The position numbers were made by a program, and so were the translations under genes. A DNA stretch of 64,000 bases, taken from contig CANMWG010000001.1 of assembly GCA_947501555.1 (NCBI GenBank), positions 1,674,001 through 1,738,000 on the forward strand, given 5' to 3'. The DNA comes from an uncultured Paracoccaceae bacterium. GTDB lineage: Bacteria > Pseudomonadota > Alphaproteobacteria > Rhodobacterales > Rhodobacteraceae. Each line of letters opens with the position of its first letter. Position 1 is the first letter of the stretch. Positions 18,979-27,297 of the stretch are shown in pieces. The notes under the pieces are model-generated. The model saw only the letters and a list, made by a program, of their open reading frames with translations, was not told where the DNA came from and did not search any database.

Positions 18979-20937
18979 TCAGCGTTCCACGCCAAAATAT
19001 GTCGAACCGGCCAAACTGTCCTTGTAGGCCGCAATCATTACCCGCCGTTCGTTGGCGTTGACCCGGCCGGCCTTAACAGCCCGCTCCACTGTTTTACGAA
19101 ACGTCGTCAGACAATCATTGGGGTCGTATTCCACATAGGATAATACCTGTGCGATGGTATCGCCCTCGGTTTCATTTTCAATGTCAAAGCCACCCTCATC
19201 ATCAAGCGATATGCTTACCACATTTGGGTCGCCAAACAGATTGTGCAGATCGCCCAGCGTTTCTTGATACGCACCCACGAAAAAGACGCCGATGTAATAG
19301 TCTTCATTGGGGCGCAGCTCATGTACAGGCAAGGCGCTAGCCACACCGTCAGCCAGAACAAACTGATCGATCTTGCCATCGCTATCACAGGTAATGTCGG
19401 CCAATACAGCGTTGCGGCTGGGGTTTTCATCCAGTCGTTGGAGCGGCATGATCGGATGAAGCTGGTCGATGGCCCATACATCAGGCAGCGATTGGAACAG
19501 CGAGAAATTCCCGTGGTAGTAATCCACGAAACCCGTCAGTTCTTCGTCAATCTGACCAGCATGTTCAGGCTTGCGGGCCTCTGTCTTGAAGCGGGACAAA
19601 AGATATAGAAATCCCTGCTCTGCCCGCGCCAGCAGGGACAGCTCAATCTGACCACGGCGGAACAAGGCGCGGATTTCATCGCGGTAGTAGATTGCGTCAT
19701 TGAACGCCTCTTGCAGGCGGCGGCCCACGATATAGCCCTCAACCGCCAACAGATCCGACAGAAGGTGGTGATCGTCCGGTTCAACGGCGGGTTTGTCCGG
19801 TTTGTCGTAAAGCGTGGCGTCCAGGATGTTGAACACAAAGATTGCCGATTGTGCCACCACGAAGCGGCCGCTTTCGGTCACAATTGTTGGATGGGTCACC
19901 CCAGCCTCATCCATTGCATAACGCACGGTTTCGACCATATTGGCGCAATATTCATTGACCGTGTAGTTTACGGAATTCTCATCCGAGCGGCGTTCGCCCG
20001 TGTAATCAATCCCGAGCCCCCCGCCCAGATCAAGATAATGCAATGGCGCGCCCGAGCGGCTGAGTTCGGTGTAAAACCGGCAGGCCTCGGTCGTGGCGCG
20101 ACGCACGTCCATGATATTGGGCACTTGTGATCCCAGATGGGTGTGCTGCAAGACGAGGCAATCCATCATCTCGGTCTCTTGCAGGCGTGTCATCAGCTGC
20201 ACGACATCCAGTGCACCCAGACCAAACACGGACCTATCTCCTGATGAAGCCTGCCACTTGCCCGTCACGGTCTCTGTCAATTTAATCCGCACGCCAAGGC
20301 TGGGGCGGACGTCCAATTGCTGCGCAATCCGGTGTACGATTTCGAACTCATGCAGGCTTTCCAACACAATAATCGTGTTGAAGCCCAGCTTTTGGGACAA
20401 GATCGCAAGATGGATGAAGGCTTCGTCCTTGGCGCCGTTGCAAATCAACAAAGCCTCAGGGGACATAGATTGGGAGAGGGCAATCAACAGCTCAGGCTTT
20501 GATCCAACCTCAAGCCCGAAATGATATGCACGCCCAGCCTCGGTCAGCCGTTCAACAACTTCAGACTGCTGGTTGACCTTGACCGGAAAAACGCCGCGAT
20601 AGGCGCCCTGATATTGTGTGTCGCGGAAGGCGGCGGCAAAGGCGTCATGCAACCGCGAAAGGGCGCGGTCCAGAAACGGTTGGACCCGCAATTGGATCGG
20701 TGCCGAAATTCCACGCTGCGCTAAAGCATCCATGATCTGCGGCATAGACACCGGTGGGGTATCTGCTGCCGGATTGCGCAGACACAAATCACCACCGTCC
20801 GCCACCGACAACAGGTTGTCACTCCAATGGCGCAGCCCGTAAATTTCGCCAAACTGAGCATCTGCAACACCCTCAACGGTTGCACTGCCAGAATAGACTC
20901 TTGAACCGGTAGCGTTATTTTTCGCGGGGATATTCAT
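18979..20937 (-). CDS. speA: Biosynthetic arginine decarboxylase
   Basis: This is a 652-residue PLP arginine decarboxylase of the SpeA type, making agmatine from arginine. The PLP lysine lies in GVFPVKVNQQSEV. Other marks are LEVGSKPELLIALS, the glycine loop YLDLGGGLGIDY, and the C-terminal FFVGAYQETLGDLHNLFGDP. The ATG at 20937 has GGAG upstream; a GTG at 20949 is in frame but less likely. It is the first gene of the polyamine-asb series and faces a 560-bp intergenic region with a candidate IRO box at 21142-21156. This links polyamine supply to iron status. Confidence 0.93.
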   Translation of the reverse strand: MNIPAKNNATGSRVYSGSATVEGVADAQFGEIYGLRHWSDNLLSVADGGDLCLRNPAADTPPVSMPQIMDALAQRGISAPIQLRVQPFLDRALSRLHDAFAAAFRDTQYQGAYRGVFPVKVNQQSEVVERLTEAGRAYHFGLEVGSKPELLIALSQSMSPEALLICNGAKDEAFIHLAILSQKLGFNTIIVLESLHEFEIVHRIAQQLDVRPSLGVRIKLTETVTGKWQASSGDRSVFGLGALDVVQLMTRLQETEMMDCLVLQHTHLGSQVPNIMDVRRATTEACRFYTELSRSGAPLHYLDLGGGLGIDYTGERRSDENSVNYTVNEYCANMVETVRYAMDEAGVTHPTIVTESGRFVVAQSAIFVFNILDATLYDKPDKPAVEPDDHHLLSDLLAVEGYIVGRRLQEAFNDAIYYRDEIRALFRRGQIELSLLARAEQGFLYLLSRFKTEARKPEHAGQIDEELTGFVDYYHGNFSLFQSLPDVWAIDQLHPIMPLQRLDENPSRNAVLADITCDSDGKIDQFVLADGVASALPVHELRPNEDYYIGVFFVGAYQETLGDLHNLFGDPNVVSISLDDEGGFDIENETEGDTIAQVLSYVEYDPNDCLTTFRKTVERAVKAGRVNANERRVMIAAYKDSLAGSTYFGVER

Positions 20938-21141
20938 ATCGCGCTCCACCTTGGGCTGTGGCTAGGTTGGACTGACTGGATCGAAATCCACCTTGTCTAC
21001 CGGGCGATTGGTCGCTGGATAGGACGCAATTTTGACCGATGCAAGCGCTGATATGCGCTTTCTGGCGGGCTGGCAATCTTTCTCTTACCACAGTCCCTGC
21101 GGAACCAGATGACGTGCAAAAATCCATCTGCCTGATAAATC

Positions 21142-21156
21142 TGATAAAAACGATCA
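21142..21156 (-). promoter_or_regulatory. Candidate Iron-Rhodo (IRO) box upstream of speA
   Basis: The sequence TGA-TAAAAACGA-TCA fits the TGA-N9-TCA pattern described for RirA-bound IRO boxes in alphaproteobacteria, with the flanking C/G also symmetrical (CTGA...TCAG). It lies about 205 bp before the speA start. On the minus strand a weak promoter-like pair overlaps it (TTGATG, 16 bp, TATCAG). A six-base match alone is expected about once per 4 kb, so the strength comes from three such sites in the three relevant gaps. Confidence 0.5.
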
Positions 21157-21393
21157 GAATTACATCAAAACGACACCAACCGGAACTTTCGAAACCTGAA
21201 GCGCTTCAAAATATTTGCAACAGACTTGAAAGAATTTTGCGGCTGACATAGCGAACCTAGCGAAGGGCCGACTCTGGCCGCCAACATATGATCAACGCCC
21301 ATTTGGACCGCTTCACACATCAACCGGACTGTAGCGGCATTGTGTGATCGGAAAGCTAACAGACAACACAAATTGCAAACGACGCAAATTTTT

Positions 21394-21418
21394 ATACTTG
21401 AGTAATTATATCAGGTAT
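21394..21418 (+). promoter_or_regulatory. Candidate Iron-Rhodo (IRO) box upstream of the TonB-dependent receptor
   Basis: The core TGA-GTAATTATA-TCA (21399-21413) is extended to an interrupted palindrome by ATAC on the left (21394-21397) and GTAT on the right (21415-21418). This is the best of the three sites. It ends 79 bp before the receptor ATG. TTGAGT at 21398 could serve as a -35 element, so a bound repressor would block the promoter. Confidence 0.62.
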
Positions 21419-21497
21419 GGTTTGCGGCGCGCGAGGCAGCTACCGCACTATCGCCAGAGCCACCAAGAAATCTTATTACTAAAGAAGGTGGCCCCAA

Positions 21498-23447
21498 ATG
21501 TCCCGATCGATATGCGCCCTAATGTTATCAACCAGCGTATGCGTCCCCTATGCAGCAGCGCAAACAGTCGAACCATTTGTGTTGGACCCCATTACAGTCG
21601 AGGGTGGCGATGGCTCTGCAGTCGCGGATGATGGCGGTAACGCAATTGACATCGATGCAGGTGATCTTGCCCTGCAGAACCCCACCGACCTGCAAGACCT
21701 TTTCATCGGCGAACCTACGACCATTGTTGGCAGCTCGCTACCTGTTTCCCAAAAGCTTTATGTAAATGGGGTCGAAGAGACCAACCTGGCAGTTACCATT
21801 GACGGTGCAAGGCAAAATAACAAAATCTTCCACCACAATGCGACAACACTGATCGACCCGGCCCTTTTGGAGGCCGTTAGCGTCGATTCAGGTGTTGCTG
21901 CGGCAGATGCAGGGCCTGGCGCTTTGGCGGGCTCGATTTCCTATGAAACCATCGATGTTGACAGCCTCTTGGAAGAGGGCGACAGTTTTGGCGGCAAGTT
22001 TGCCACCGAATACCAGTCAAACGGCGACATCTTTGCCAATGCGCTAACCCTGTATGGGCGGACCGGAAATTTTGAAGCCTTGGGTTACTTGAAATACGCC
22101 GAAGGCGACGGTCGCGAAGATGGTGACGACAATACGATCACGGGATCAGGAACAAATCTGCTCAGCGGTTTGGTGAAGCTGGCCTATGAGGCGGACGCGG
22201 GGCACCGGATCGAGTTTTCATATGAAAGCGTTGGCGACGATGAAGAACGGCCTTTCCGCGCCAACTTTGACCGGACGTTCCTGTCGGTGCGCGACTATGA
22301 TCTGCAACGCCAGAACATTGTGCTCACGTACACCGATGAGACACCACAAGGTTGGTGGGACCCGACGATTTCGATTGCTTACAGCGTCACCGAACTTTTG
22401 ACCCCGTTCGATGACAGCTTCAGCTACGGTGGCACGACCGATAGCATCAACGGGAAGTTCCAAAACGAATTTGCGCTGAACCTTGGCACAATCACTGCAG
22501 GTATCGATTTCTATTCTGAGACGGCAAATCTTGAAGAGTTTGATCTTGCAGATAGCGCCAACGACACCGAGATCGGCGAAGAGGCATGGAACATTGGCGC
22601 ATTCAGCCAAGCACGTCTTGATCTTACTGATGCGGCAAGGGTGTCTTTTGGCGCGCGCGTAGATGCTAATGAATTGGAAGGGTTGGATGGCACAACCTAT
22701 TCCAACGAAGGCGTCTCCGGCAATGTGTCTGGTGAAGTTGATGTCACCGACGCGGTGACCTTAAGCGCTGGTGTTTCAAGTGTCTGGGGCGGTGTTGCAT
22801 TGGCAGAAAACTATCTGCTTAACACAGCCTGGACATACCCAGACGAAATTGAACCGGTCACTTCTCAGAACATCTTTGTTGCATCTGAAGCCAACTTTGG
22901 CCGTTGGAACCTCAACGCAAAACTATTCAAAACTGAAATCGACGACGTGCGTACCGAAAGTTTCTCAGAGGGTGCGGGCATCACAAATGACATGAGCTCA
23001 GAAGGTTTTGAAATTGGTGCCGGATATGCGTGGAACGACGGTTTGGTGCGAATTGGCTATGCCAACATTGACACCGAGGTGAATGGTGAAACAGCGGATG
23101 CCTTCTCAGGTATCTACCTGACCACACCAGTCGGAGAAATAATCACACTTCAGGTCAACCACACATTTGCCAATCGTGGGATCACGATTGGTGCGGACGC
23201 TGAAATCGTTCTGGAAGAAACAGACGTCGCCGAAGGGTCGGCCACGCTCCCGGCTTATGAAGTGTTCAACTCCTTCATCACATACACCCCACCCAATGAC
23301 GACTCTTGGGTACTGCGTGCCGAAATCAACAACATGTTTGATGAAACTTATGCCAGCCGGGCAACTTACGGGTTGGAATTCCCATCGCTGGTTCCGTTGA
23401 ATGAACCAGGCCAGACGATCATGCTCTCTGCGTCCAAAACGTTCTAA
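21498..23447 (+). CDS. TonB-dependent outer-membrane receptor, probable ferric-siderophore receptor
   Basis: This 649-residue protein has a signal peptide (MSRSICALMLSTSVCVPYAAAQ) followed by a TonB-box-like VLDPITVEGG, a plug domain (TIDGARQNNKIFHHN, VAAADAGPGALAGSISYETI) and a 22-strand-type barrel ending in the aromatic SASKTF. It would bring the ferric siderophore across the outer membrane using the Ton complex encoded next door. AGAAGGTGG precedes the ATG. Some plug motifs resemble haemoglobin/haem receptors, so haem is an alternative ligand, but location against the asb operon and the IRO box favours the siderophore. A terminator hairpin follows. Confidence 0.88.
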   Translation: MSRSICALMLSTSVCVPYAAAQTVEPFVLDPITVEGGDGSAVADDGGNAIDIDAGDLALQNPTDLQDLFIGEPTTIVGSSLPVSQKLYVNGVEETNLAVTIDGARQNNKIFHHNATTLIDPALLEAVSVDSGVAAADAGPGALAGSISYETIDVDSLLEEGDSFGGKFATEYQSNGDIFANALTLYGRTGNFEALGYLKYAEGDGREDGDDNTITGSGTNLLSGLVKLAYEADAGHRIEFSYESVGDDEERPFRANFDRTFLSVRDYDLQRQNIVLTYTDETPQGWWDPTISIAYSVTELLTPFDDSFSYGGTTDSINGKFQNEFALNLGTITAGIDFYSETANLEEFDLADSANDTEIGEEAWNIGAFSQARLDLTDAARVSFGARVDANELEGLDGTTYSNEGVSGNVSGEVDVTDAVTLSAGVSSVWGGVALAENYLLNTAWTYPDEIEPVTSQNIFVASEANFGRWNLNAKLFKTEIDDVRTESFSEGAGITNDMSSEGFEIGAGYAWNDGLVRIGYANIDTEVNGETADAFSGIYLTTPVGEIITLQVNHTFANRGITIGADAEIVLEETDVAEGSATLPAYEVFNSFITYTPPNDDSWVLRAEINNMFDETYASRATYGLEFPSLVPLNEPGQTIMLSASKTF

Positions 23448-23456
23448 AAAGAAGTA

Positions 23457-23489
23457 GTGGCGCGTCACAGACGACCTGTGATGCGCCAC
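23457..23489 (+). terminator. Rho-independent-like terminator after the receptor gene
   Basis: GTGGCGCGTCACAG (23457-23470) pairs with CTGTGATGCGCCAC (23476-23489) over 14 positions with one G-T wobble and a 5-base loop, starting 10 bp after the receptor stop. A short T-rich stretch (CCCTTTTA) follows. It separates the receptor from the exbB operon, which has its own candidate promoter. Confidence 0.75.
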
Positions 23490-23535
23490 GGTCCCTTTTA
23501 CGTTAACGCGGTTAGCAAAACACCGCCCCCGTTAG

Positions 23536-23564
23536 TTGACAAAAAGTATCAGAATTAATATGCG
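23536..23564 (+). promoter_or_regulatory. Candidate promoter with embedded IRO box upstream of exbB
   Basis: TTGACA (23536-23541) is a consensus -35; 17 bp later lies TATGCG (23559-23564) as a partial -10. The IRO-type box TGA-CAAAAAGTA-TCA occupies 23537-23551, so its left half lies within the -35. This is a classical repressor arrangement. The exbB start is 115 bp downstream. Confidence 0.55.
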
Positions 23565-23679
23565 CGCTGTAATTATCCCCCTCGGATAACAGCAAGCAAA
23601 ATGGCAAGACGACTTTGCCAGACAGCCAGCCATCCCAAGAAAACTCACCGTCCTCGGACCTTGGTAACGGGAGCGTTGC

Positions 23680-24558
23680 ATGGCGCGTCTTTTCTTCTCT
23701 CCATCTTTTATGCTGGCCACCCTCGCTGCAACGATCCCTGCCGCAGCGCAAGACACGCCGCCCAACATCCCCACAGATTTTGCGCCCAGCCTCCCCTCGC
23801 CCCCAGCGATCCCCGACACGACCACCTCACCCGTCGCGAGCGACCCTATAGCGGCCGCGCCTGTCACATCCGCTCCCGTAACCCCGGAGCCGGTGACAAA
23901 TGACCCCATTCAGGGGGCGATCGATCAGGCCATTGTGTTCCTGCAAGACGGCGGCCCATCGATCTGGGCGATTGCAGGCCTGTCCGTCATCACAACCGCA
24001 CTGATCTTGTGGAAAATCTGGCGCTTGGCCCTGATCGGTGCATGGTCCAAAGGGCGGGCTCGGCGGGCTGTCAACCTGTTTGAAGATGGACAACTGGACT
24101 TGGCCCAACGGGCCGTTGCGGGCCGCTTGGGGGTTCGTTCAAAAGCCGTCAGTGCGGCGTTACATGCCGTCCGCACCTACCCTGAAGACCGCGCGCGCGA
24201 AGAAACGACCCGCGTGGCACGCCGAGAAATCGCAAACGCGGGCACAGGGCTGCGCGCCTTAGAACTGATCGCAACCATCGCACCCCTGCTTGGTCTACTC
24301 GGGACCGTTCTTGGCATGATCGCCGCGTTCCAAGCCCTGCAAGAGGCCGGAAGCCGCGCCGATCCCGCCCTTCTCGCCGGTGGGATTTGGGAGGCATTGC
24401 TGACCACCGCCGCAGGCATGGCCGTGGCCATCCCCGCCTCTGTCGCGCTGACGTGGTTTGAGGCCGTCATCGACCGGATCCGCCGCGATATCGAAGACAA
24501 CGTGACCCGGATCTTCGTGGCCTATGAGCCGGTCGCGCTTCAACTGGCCGCCGAATAG
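23680..24558 (+). CDS. exbB: ExbB-type proton channel protein (MotA/TolQ/ExbB family)
   Basis: This 292-residue protein has a signal-like N-terminus, a long proline/threonine-rich linker to about residue 80, a membrane helix (SIWAIAGLSVITTALILW) and the conserved MotA/ExbB region (LIATIAPLLGLLGTVLGMIA, then LLTTAAGMAVAIPASVA). With ExbD it converts proton-motive force to work through TonB. The periplasmic N-terminal extension is longer than in E. coli ExbB, as seen in many alphaproteobacteria. It is followed after 2 bp by exbD, and the operon carries its own IRO box. Confidence 0.9.
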   Translation: MARLFFSPSFMLATLAATIPAAAQDTPPNIPTDFAPSLPSPPAIPDTTTSPVASDPIAAAPVTSAPVTPEPVTNDPIQGAIDQAIVFLQDGGPSIWAIAGLSVITTALILWKIWRLALIGAWSKGRARRAVNLFEDGQLDLAQRAVAGRLGVRSKAVSAALHAVRTYPEDRAREETTRVARREIANAGTGLRALELIATIAPLLGLLGTVLGMIAAFQALQEAGSRADPALLAGGIWEALLTTAAGMAVAIPASVALTWFEAVIDRIRRDIEDNVTRIFVAYEPVALQLAAE

Positions 24559-24560
24559 CG

Positions 24561-24938
24561 ATGTTCGCCTCCGAACCCACGCGACCCCGCAGGCGCCCCA
24601 GCCTGACACCGATGATCGATGTGGTGTTCTTGCTGCTGGTGTTTTTCATGCTGGCCTCGCGTTTTGGGGCAGATGCGGTTTTGCCCCTGCCGCTCGCCGG
24701 TGGTGGTGGGGAATACACCGGGCCACCGCGTCTGGTGGACATCGACCCGACATCGATCCGGTTGAACGGGGTCAGCATCAGCGCGGCTGATCTGGAGGCG
24801 CAGCTGACAACGATGATGCAAAGCCCCGCTGATCCCGTAATCATCCGGGGCGCAGATGGCGCCACGCTGCAGCGGATCATTACCGTGACAGACGGGCTGC
24901 GCGGGGCAGGTTTCACCACGCTGATCTTGGTCGAATAA
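24561..24938 (+). CDS. exbD: ExbD-type biopolymer transporter, first copy
   Basis: This 125-residue protein has one N-terminal membrane helix (MIDVVFLLLVFFMLASRF) and a periplasmic domain. The channel aspartate is in LTPMIDVVFLLLVF, as in ExbD/TolR. It lies between exbB and a second exbD-like gene with almost no spacing. Compared with the next gene it has the canonical PMID motif. Confidence 0.9.
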   Translation: MFASEPTRPRRRPSLTPMIDVVFLLLVFFMLASRFGADAVLPLPLAGGGGEYTGPPRLVDIDPTSIRLNGVSISAADLEAQLTTMMQSPADPVIIRGADGATLQRIITVTDGLRGAGFTTLILVE

Positions 24939-24939
24939 G

Positions 24940-25326
24940 ATGGATATCACCGACCCAAGCCCCCGCCGCCCACGCGCTGAATCCATCGTGCCAATGATCA
25001 ACGTCGTGTTCTTGCTGCTGATCTTCTTCTTGATGACATCGCAGCTGGCGCCCCCCGAACCCTTTGAGGTCGAAACCCCCAACGCCGCCGACGGCAGCGA
25101 AGCGCAGGCGGAATTGATCCTGTACATCGACGGGACCGGAGCCATGCATTTCGACGACACGAGTGGGGAGGCAGCCATTGCCGCCCTTGCGGCGCAGATG
25201 GGTGAAGCAGATGTCGCCCTACTGCGGGCGGATGCAGCCCTTGAAGCAAAGACGTTGGCCAACATCCTGCAACAACTTGGGGCCGCAGGCGTGGCCCAGG
25301 TCGAAATCGCCGTTATCCCGCAATGA
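24940..25326 (+). CDS. ExbD-like biopolymer transporter, second copy
   Basis: This 128-residue second ExbD/TolR-family protein begins 1 bp after the first. Its helix reads VPMINVVFLLLIFFLMTSQL, so the usual channel aspartate of the ExbD motif (MID) is asparagine here (MIN). The periplasmic part (ALLRADAALEAKTLANILQQ) fits the family. Two ExbD-type subunits in one Ton operon suggest a hetero-oligomeric ExbD pair, with the first copy supplying the proton site. It overlaps tonB by ATGA. Confidence 0.88.
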   Translation: MDITDPSPRRPRAESIVPMINVVFLLLIFFLMTSQLAPPEPFEVETPNAADGSEAQAELILYIDGTGAMHFDDTSGEAAIAALAAQMGEADVALLRADAALEAKTLANILQQLGAAGVAQVEIAVIPQ

Positions 25327-26129
25327 GACGGCTTGTCGAAACCCTTGTCTTCACAAGTGCTGCGCTGGCCACGCATATCTTGCTCTTCATGCAGCCCGCA
25401 ACCGGCGGCGCGCAAAGCAGCGGGCAACAGGGCGAGACGTTGGTGTCACTGGCCGGTGCGACTGCCCAAACACGCCAGATGGTCGCTGAATGGGAACGCC
25501 CGCCAGAGGCGACAGAAGCCCCGCCCGAGGTGATGCAGGCCCCTGAACCAGACGTACCAGATCTGCCGCAAATCCCCACACTTGAGGCGACTGCTGCACC
25601 GATGGTTTTGCCGTCCATGACAACACCGCCCCCGCCCCCGCAAGAACCGCAGGTACAGACGCAAACCGCAGAACCGCCGCCCTCTGCAGCTCCCACTACG
25701 TCGCAACGGCCACAGGCCCGCCCGCAACGGACGGCAGCCAGCGCACAACCGGCCCAAGCCGAACAACGGGCCGCCGGGTCTGGGGGCGGGGCGCGATCAG
25801 GGCTATCTGGGACATCGTCAGGCAGCACATTGGCCCCAGTGCGGGCGGCGGAGCTGCAGGCGATCTGGGGGGCAGACATTCGGGCCCGGATTGAACGGCG
25901 CAAACGGTTCCCATCTGGTGTGCGCGGATCAGGGCAGGTTGTTGTAACCTTAAGCGTATCGCGGAGCGGCCAATTGCTGGGGCATTCGATCCAGCAATCA
26001 TCGGGCAATGCGGCCTTTGACCAAGCGGCACTGCAGGCTGTGGCTAGCGCAGGTCGATTTGCCCAAGCGCCCGCAGAGTTGACGCAAAACAGCTACCAGT
26101 TCTCGCTTCGGATTTCCTTTTCGAGATAA
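25323..26129 (+). CDS. tonB: TonB energy-transducing protein
   Basis: This 268-residue protein has an N-terminal anchor helix (LVFTSAALATHILLFMQP), a long proline-rich periplasmic spacer (about residues 55-145) and a C-terminal TonB domain (about 180-268). The TonB domain shows YxP-less but typical GSGQVVVTLSVSRSGQLLGH, QSSGNAAFDQAALQAV and a final YQFSLRISFS. It would link ExbB/ExbD to the receptor at 21498. Its ATG overlaps the second exbD. The order receptor, exbB, exbD, exbD, tonB indicates a dedicated Ton system. Confidence 0.88.
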   Translation: MRRLVETLVFTSAALATHILLFMQPATGGAQSSGQQGETLVSLAGATAQTRQMVAEWERPPEATEAPPEVMQAPEPDVPDLPQIPTLEATAAPMVLPSMTTPPPPPQEPQVQTQTAEPPPSAAPTTSQRPQARPQRTAASAQPAQAEQRAAGSGGGARSGLSGTSSGSTLAPVRAAELQAIWGADIRARIERRKRFPSGVRGSGQVVVTLSVSRSGQLLGHSIQQSSGNAAFDQAALQAVASAGRFAQAPAELTQNSYQFSLRISFSR

Positions 26130-26204
26130 GACAAAAACGCGGCAAGACCCGTTGCCTTCCCGCGCCCTTGGGCCCAAATTAGGCGGCAACAAAGGAGCGC
26201 CCCC

Positions 26205-27236
26205 ATGAACACTGATCTTCTCAAACGTCTTTGCGAAATGCCCGGCGTCCCGGGCCATGAACATCGGGTACGGGACCTGATTACATCCGAAATCGACGGT
26301 ATTTTTGACTCGGTTGAGACTGACCCGATGGGGTCGCTCTTGTGCCGTCGGGATGCCAACACAGACGACGCGCCCAAGATCATGCTGCTGTGTCATATGG
26401 ATGAGATCGGCTTTCTGGTCAGCCACATCGACAAAAAGGGGTTTCTCTATTTGCAGCCTGTCGGTGGATTCGACCCACGCAACCTGTTTTCGCGGCGGGT
26501 TTTGGTCTGCACGGATGACGGCGACTACAAGGGCGTGATGAACCCCGGCGGCAAGCCAATCCACATCTCGGCCCCCGAAGACCGCAAAAAAGTCCCCCAG
26601 GTGGGCGAGTTCTTTGTCGATCTTGGCATGGGTGAAAAGGCCCATGACGTGGTCAAAGTCGGTGATTTCGTTGTGATGGACGAACCTTTCATCGAAATCG
26701 GCGACAAATTCGTCTCCAAAGCGCTGGACAACCGGATCGCCTGTTGGCTGGGGATTGAGGCGATGCGGAAGCTAGGCGATCAGGGCAAAGGGGCGGAGAT
26801 CCACGTGGCCTTTACCAGCCAGGAAGAGGTCGGACTGCGCGGCGCACGCACAGCCTCTTTCGCGATCCGACCCGACATTGGGCTGGGCATCGACGTGACG
26901 CTCGCTTGCGACACCCCCGGCATTCCCGAAAAAGATGCCACAACCCAACAAGGCGAAGGGTTCGGGCTGCACGTGCGGGATTCGTCGTTTATCGCGGATA
27001 AGGCGCTCGTGTCCGAGGTCGAAGCGCTCGCCATTGCAAAGGACATCCCCTACCAGCGGACCATGCTGGCAGCGGGCGGGCAAGACGGGGCAGCCGCCCA
27101 ACAGGCCGCCGCTGGCGCGCGGGCCGTGGGGATAACCGTCGGGACGCGGTATATCCATACAGTGACCGAAATGATCGACAAAGGTGATCTGCAGGCCGCG
27201 TTGGATATTCTCGTGGCGTATTTGGCGGAATACTAA
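26205..27236 (+). CDS. M42 family metallopeptidase (glutamyl aminopeptidase/endoglucanase M family)
   Basis: This 343-residue cytoplasmic di-zinc aminopeptidase belongs to family M42. The metal and catalytic motifs are MLLCHMDEIGFLVSHI, SKALDNRIACWLGIEAM, FTSQEEVGLRGAR and a late GTRYIHTVTEM. M42 enzymes trim peptides as large oligomeric shells. AAAGGAG lies close before the ATG. It is monocistronic, with a hairpin after the stop. No link to the preceding Ton operon is apparent. Confidence 0.9.
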   Translation: MNTDLLKRLCEMPGVPGHEHRVRDLITSEIDGIFDSVETDPMGSLLCRRDANTDDAPKIMLLCHMDEIGFLVSHIDKKGFLYLQPVGGFDPRNLFSRRVLVCTDDGDYKGVMNPGGKPIHISAPEDRKKVPQVGEFFVDLGMGEKAHDVVKVGDFVVMDEPFIEIGDKFVSKALDNRIACWLGIEAMRKLGDQGKGAEIHVAFTSQEEVGLRGARTASFAIRPDIGLGIDVTLACDTPGIPEKDATTQQGEGFGLHVRDSSFIADKALVSEVEALAIAKDIPYQRTMLAAGGQDGAAAQQAAAGARAVGITVGTRYIHTVTEMIDKGDLQAALDILVAYLAEY

Positions 27237-27251
27237 AGACGGTCTCTTGCA

Positions 27252-27280
27252 GGCGACCCCCCAGTTTATGGGCGGTCGCC
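27252..27280. terminator. Hairpin between convergent genes
   Basis: GGCGACC (27252-27258) pairs with GGTCGCC (27274-27280), and adjacent C and G runs can extend the stem. It sits between the stops of the M42 peptidase and the minus-strand acidic protein, so it can serve both directions. No clear T-tract follows on either side. Confidence 0.45.
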
Positions 27281-27297
27281 GAAGCCGCTCTGCAAAA

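Larger units (their letters stand above)
20938..21497. other. Divergent intergenic region between speA and the receptor gene
   Basis: No gene is visible in these 560 bp. Two candidate iron-responsive boxes lie here (21142-21156 and 21394-21418), one for each divergent transcript. The part around 21130-21240 and 21360-21420 is clearly more AT-rich than the flanking genes, as expected of promoters. Confidence 0.6.

Noticed and set aside
24540-25427. 295-residue minus-strand frame across both exbD genes
   Set aside because: It is Ala/Ser/Arg-rich antisense noise; the plus-strand exbD products are clear.
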